NCBI GenBank assembly: GCA_963808775.1
Contig: CAWEGR010000005.1
Location: 1,054,001 to 1,118,000 of the forward strand
Source of the DNA: JACVRW01 sp963808775
Lineage (GTDB): Bacteria; Actinomycetota; Thermoleophilia; Solirubrobacterales; Thermoleophilaceae
DNA: 64,000 bases
Direction: 5' to 3'
The translations under genes were made by a program, and so were the position numbers. This document shows positions 62,224-64,000 of this stretch, in pieces. The notes beneath the pieces were generated by a model, which had not been told where the DNA came from, searched no databases, and saw nothing but the letters and a program-made list of their open reading frames with translations. Positions within the stretch are counted from its first letter, which is position 1. Each line of letters opens with the position of its first letter.

Positions 62224-62619
62224 CTACCCACGCAGCCCGGCGGCCTCGAGCGCCTCGTTCTCCCGGACGTAGAAGCTCAGCCTCGTGATCTCCGCGTCGC
62301 CCACCTCGAATACGAACCAGAACGCGGCTTCGACCGGGACGCCGCTGGCCTCGCCGCGCACGACCTGTTGGACGCGCACGACGACGAAGTCGCCCGCGTC
62401 GGTGAACTCCTCCGGGAGAACCGCCCACTCGCTGAAACCCTCCGTCCACTCCGTGGTGGCTTCGAGGAAGCCCTCCCTGCCGTGGAACGTCGCGCCATCG
62501 GGATCAGCGCGATAGACGACGACCTCGTCGGACATGAGCCCGAGCACCTCGTTCACGTCGCCGCTTCGGAGGAACGCGGCAAATCCGGCGCGAACGAAGT
62601 CAACGTTCTCCTGCGACAT
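62224..62619 (-). CDS. SnoaL-like (NTF2-fold) protein 7 of cluster
   Basis: A 131-aa protein: SQENVDFVRAGFAAFLRSGD, ADPDGATFHGREGFLEATTE, DFVVVRVQQVVRGEASGVPV and the ending ALEAAGLRG. It starts 3 bases after the stop of the next upstream copy, in line with a minus-strand operon. Confidence 0.85.
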   Translation of the reverse strand: MSQENVDFVRAGFAAFLRSGDVNEVLGLMSDEVVVYRADPDGATFHGREGFLEATTEWTEGFSEWAVLPEEFTDAGDFVVVRVQQVVRGEASGVPVEAAFWFVFEVGDAEITRLSFYVRENEALEAAGLRG

Positions 62620-62622
62620 CGG

Positions 62623-63020
62623 CTACTCCGACAGCCCCACGGCGTCGAGCGCTTCCGGCACGTCCGTCAGCACATAGCGAATGATCTTGCCGCCCGGAGA
62701 GTGAAGATCCCCCCGGTGAGCGCGTCCACAGCGGCGCCGCTGGCCTGGCCTCGCGCCCGCAGGCGAGTCAACGCGACGACCTGATCGCCCGCGTCGATGA
62801 TCCTGGTGAGCCGGACCTCGAAGGTCCCGAAGGCGTCCCTGAAGCCTGTCCAGGCACGGAGCGCATCCGTTCCGACGCGGTGGCGGTCGGCCTCCGGAAA
62901 CCAGGATGCGCTGAAGACCGCCTCGCACTCGTCGTCGAAGACCTCCGCACCCCAGCGCCAGTCTCCCTGCTCCCAGTGTTCGACGAGCCGCCGCACGACC
63001 TCCACGTTCTCCGTCGACAT
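62623..63020 (-). CDS. SnoaL-like (NTF2-fold) protein 8 of cluster, one frame change
   Basis: It begins STENVEVVRRLVEHWEQGDW and keeps the middle motifs (PEADRHRVGTDALRAWTGFR, VALTRLRARGQASGAAVDAL). Near 62697 the frame changes from GIFTLR to GGKIIRYVLTDVPEALDAVG, giving the family ending at 62623. A single base change repairs it. Confidence 0.8.
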
Positions 63021-63089
63021 CGCCTCGCAGTATGAGCCGTGGGGATGCTCGGTGATCAGCGCCCGATCGTGGCGGTTCGGGCTCCCGTG

Positions 63090-64000
63090 TCAGCGCCGGG
63101 CCGGTCGCACGATGCTCGCCTCCACGAGGGCGTGCATCACGAGCCTGTCGGCCAACAGAGCGCCGGCGAGTGTCAGGTGCACCCCGTCGCGATCACGGAT
63201 CCGCGTGCGGCGGCCGTTCAGGCGCATGAACGTGCGATAGACGAAGCCCGGGCTGAGCAGGTCTGCGACGTCGACCAACTCGAGATCGGAGGCGCCCACG
63301 GCGGCGAGCGCGAGTCCGTCGTTCACGGCCCGGTAGATCTCGGCCCGGTCGGCGGCGCGCGGGGCCGGTTGCGTGAGCCAGAAGACGCGGGTGGCATATC
63401 CATCGACGACCGCGCTGACGCGCCGCGCATACTCGACGACCCACTCCTGACCGCAGCACGGGGCCGGGTTCCCCTTGGGGTCTCTCATCGCAAATCCCTC
63501 GTCGGCCCCCAGAAAGACCACAACTGCGCGCGGGTGACGACGGCGGGCGTCTCGTCGCGCTGCTCTGATCCAGTCGAATCCGGGTTTCGAGAGGCCGGTC
63601 GCGAAACGCAGCGCACTGCTGACACGTGCGCGTCCGCGGAGCCGGTCGCGGGCGATCGTGTCGAGGTTCGCCATCATCGAGTCGCCCGTGAAGAACAGAC
63701 TCGGGAGCCGCGGACGAGGACGCTGGCGAGAAGCACGGCGCCCCGCGCCGAGCTCAAGGCGCCGGCGTTGATCCGGGCCGCGCAGCTCGACGCGCCATGG
63801 CCCAGTCCAGCCGAGATGCACCCGCAGCGCCGTGGAACGCCGGCTCCTGCGAATCCGGAAGGTGTGGCAACGAAGTGCCTCCCAGGGCCCCGCGAGGCAG
63901 ACCTTTCCGGCCACGCCACCTATCCGCCAGCGGTCACGTACGACAAACTTCGCCGGCCTTCCGGGCCGGGCCTGCTCCGGCAGATGGAGCACCAACCGCT
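63090..64000 (-). CDS. SGNH-type (DUF459-like) hydrolase, cut by window edge
   Basis: The C-terminal ~300 residues of a protein that may continue beyond the window. Block I is seen as SLFFTGDSMMANLDTIARDR (GDSM with the catalytic Ser), a middle block as AVVVFLGADEGFAMRD and the Asp-x-x-His block as RDRDGVHLTLAGALLADRLV. This order matches DUF459/SGNH esterase-like proteins, some of which act on cell-wall glycans. The N-terminal part is beta-rich and Arg-rich. Whether the GTG at 63995 is the true start cannot be judged. Confidence 0.75.
   Translation of the reverse strand, partial: RLVLHLPEQARPGRPAKFVVRDRWRIGGVAGKVCLAGPWEALRCHTFRIRRSRRSTALRVHLGWTGPWRVELRGPDQRRRLELGAGRRASRQRPRPRLPSLFFTGDSMMANLDTIARDRLRGRARVSSALRFATGLSKPGFDWIRAARRDARRRHPRAVVVFLGADEGFAMRDPKGNPAPCCGQEWVVEYARRVSAVVDGYATRVFWLTQPAPRAADRAEIYRAVNDGLALAAVGASDLELVDVADLLSPGFVYRTFMRLNGRRTRIRDRDGVHLTLAGALLADRLVMHALVEASIVRPARR

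Noticed and set aside
1..64000. CRISPR arrays, insertion sequences or prophage structural genes.
   Set aside because: No regularly spaced repeats, transposase motifs or phage head/tail proteins were seen.

Overview
The window is very GC-rich bacterial DNA with dense, often overlapping genes, many GTG starts, SoxR-free actinobacterial-type regulation (a perfect GAAC-N4-GTTC SOS box) and a large family of small SnoaL-like proteins beginning MSQENVE. Together with a RepSA-like initiator, a DUF485/acetate-symporter pair and the secreted protein types seen, this points to an actinobacterium of the class Thermoleophilia (Solirubrobacterales-like). That placement is inferred from remembered family distributions and was not tested. 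Gene content is mainly chromosomal housekeeping. Many conserved genes (nhaA, pit, pheT, dnaE, a molybdopterin oxidoreductase) are broken by single-base frame changes; most of these look like sequence-level indels rather than true pseudogenes.

Layout. 1-2.0 kb: tRNA-Gly, SOS-controlled dinB, an anti-sigma-type ATPase and tRNA-Cys. 2.0-6.0 kb: a probable small integrative element inserted at the 3' end of tRNA-Cys. It is bounded by a 26-bp direct repeat (1990-2015 and 5957-5982) and carries a frameshifted rolling-circle-type Rep gene, a membrane protein made of two copies of a 229-codon unit, an iteron-like repeat and about 1 kb of A/G-rich, AT-rich sequence unlike anything else here. 6.1-12.2 kb: a SnoaL protein, an iron-permease-like protein, a secreted glycosidase, a membrane protein, NhaA, a CHRD protein and a secreted beta-helix protein. 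12.3-17.2 kb: acetate uptake and activation (DUF485, ActP-like symporter, amidotransferase, AcsA). 17.2-25.2 kb: epimerase, tRNA-Val, phosphoesterase, phosphate transport (DUF47 plus Pit), a class V aminotransferase, a metallo-hydrolase and a fumarylacetoacetase pair.

25.8-40 kb is the translation and arginine block: glycosyltransferase, thrS-infC-rpmI-rplT, then rRNA methyltransferase-pheS-pheT running directly into argC-argJ-argB-argD-argG, nearly all with start/stop overlaps. 40.2-43.7 kb is dnaE. 44.1-48.9 kb is a heavily decayed stretch: a BTAD regulator and a Ser/Thr kinase followed by a periplasmic-binding domain. 48.9-57.1 kb holds a DUF1707 protein, the divergent nfo and gltX, an HDOD-LuxR fusion, a molybdopterin oxidoreductase, a sensor kinase with VanZ, and an Rrf2 regulator. 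57.2-64 kb holds two unassigned surface or soluble proteins and a cluster of eight SnoaL-like genes, ending in a partial SGNH-type hydrolase.

Most functional units are operons with 4-bp overlaps. A TATACT -10 element recurs before tRNA-Gly, tRNA-Val and infC. The most unusual material is the tRNA-Cys element and its purine-rich interior.
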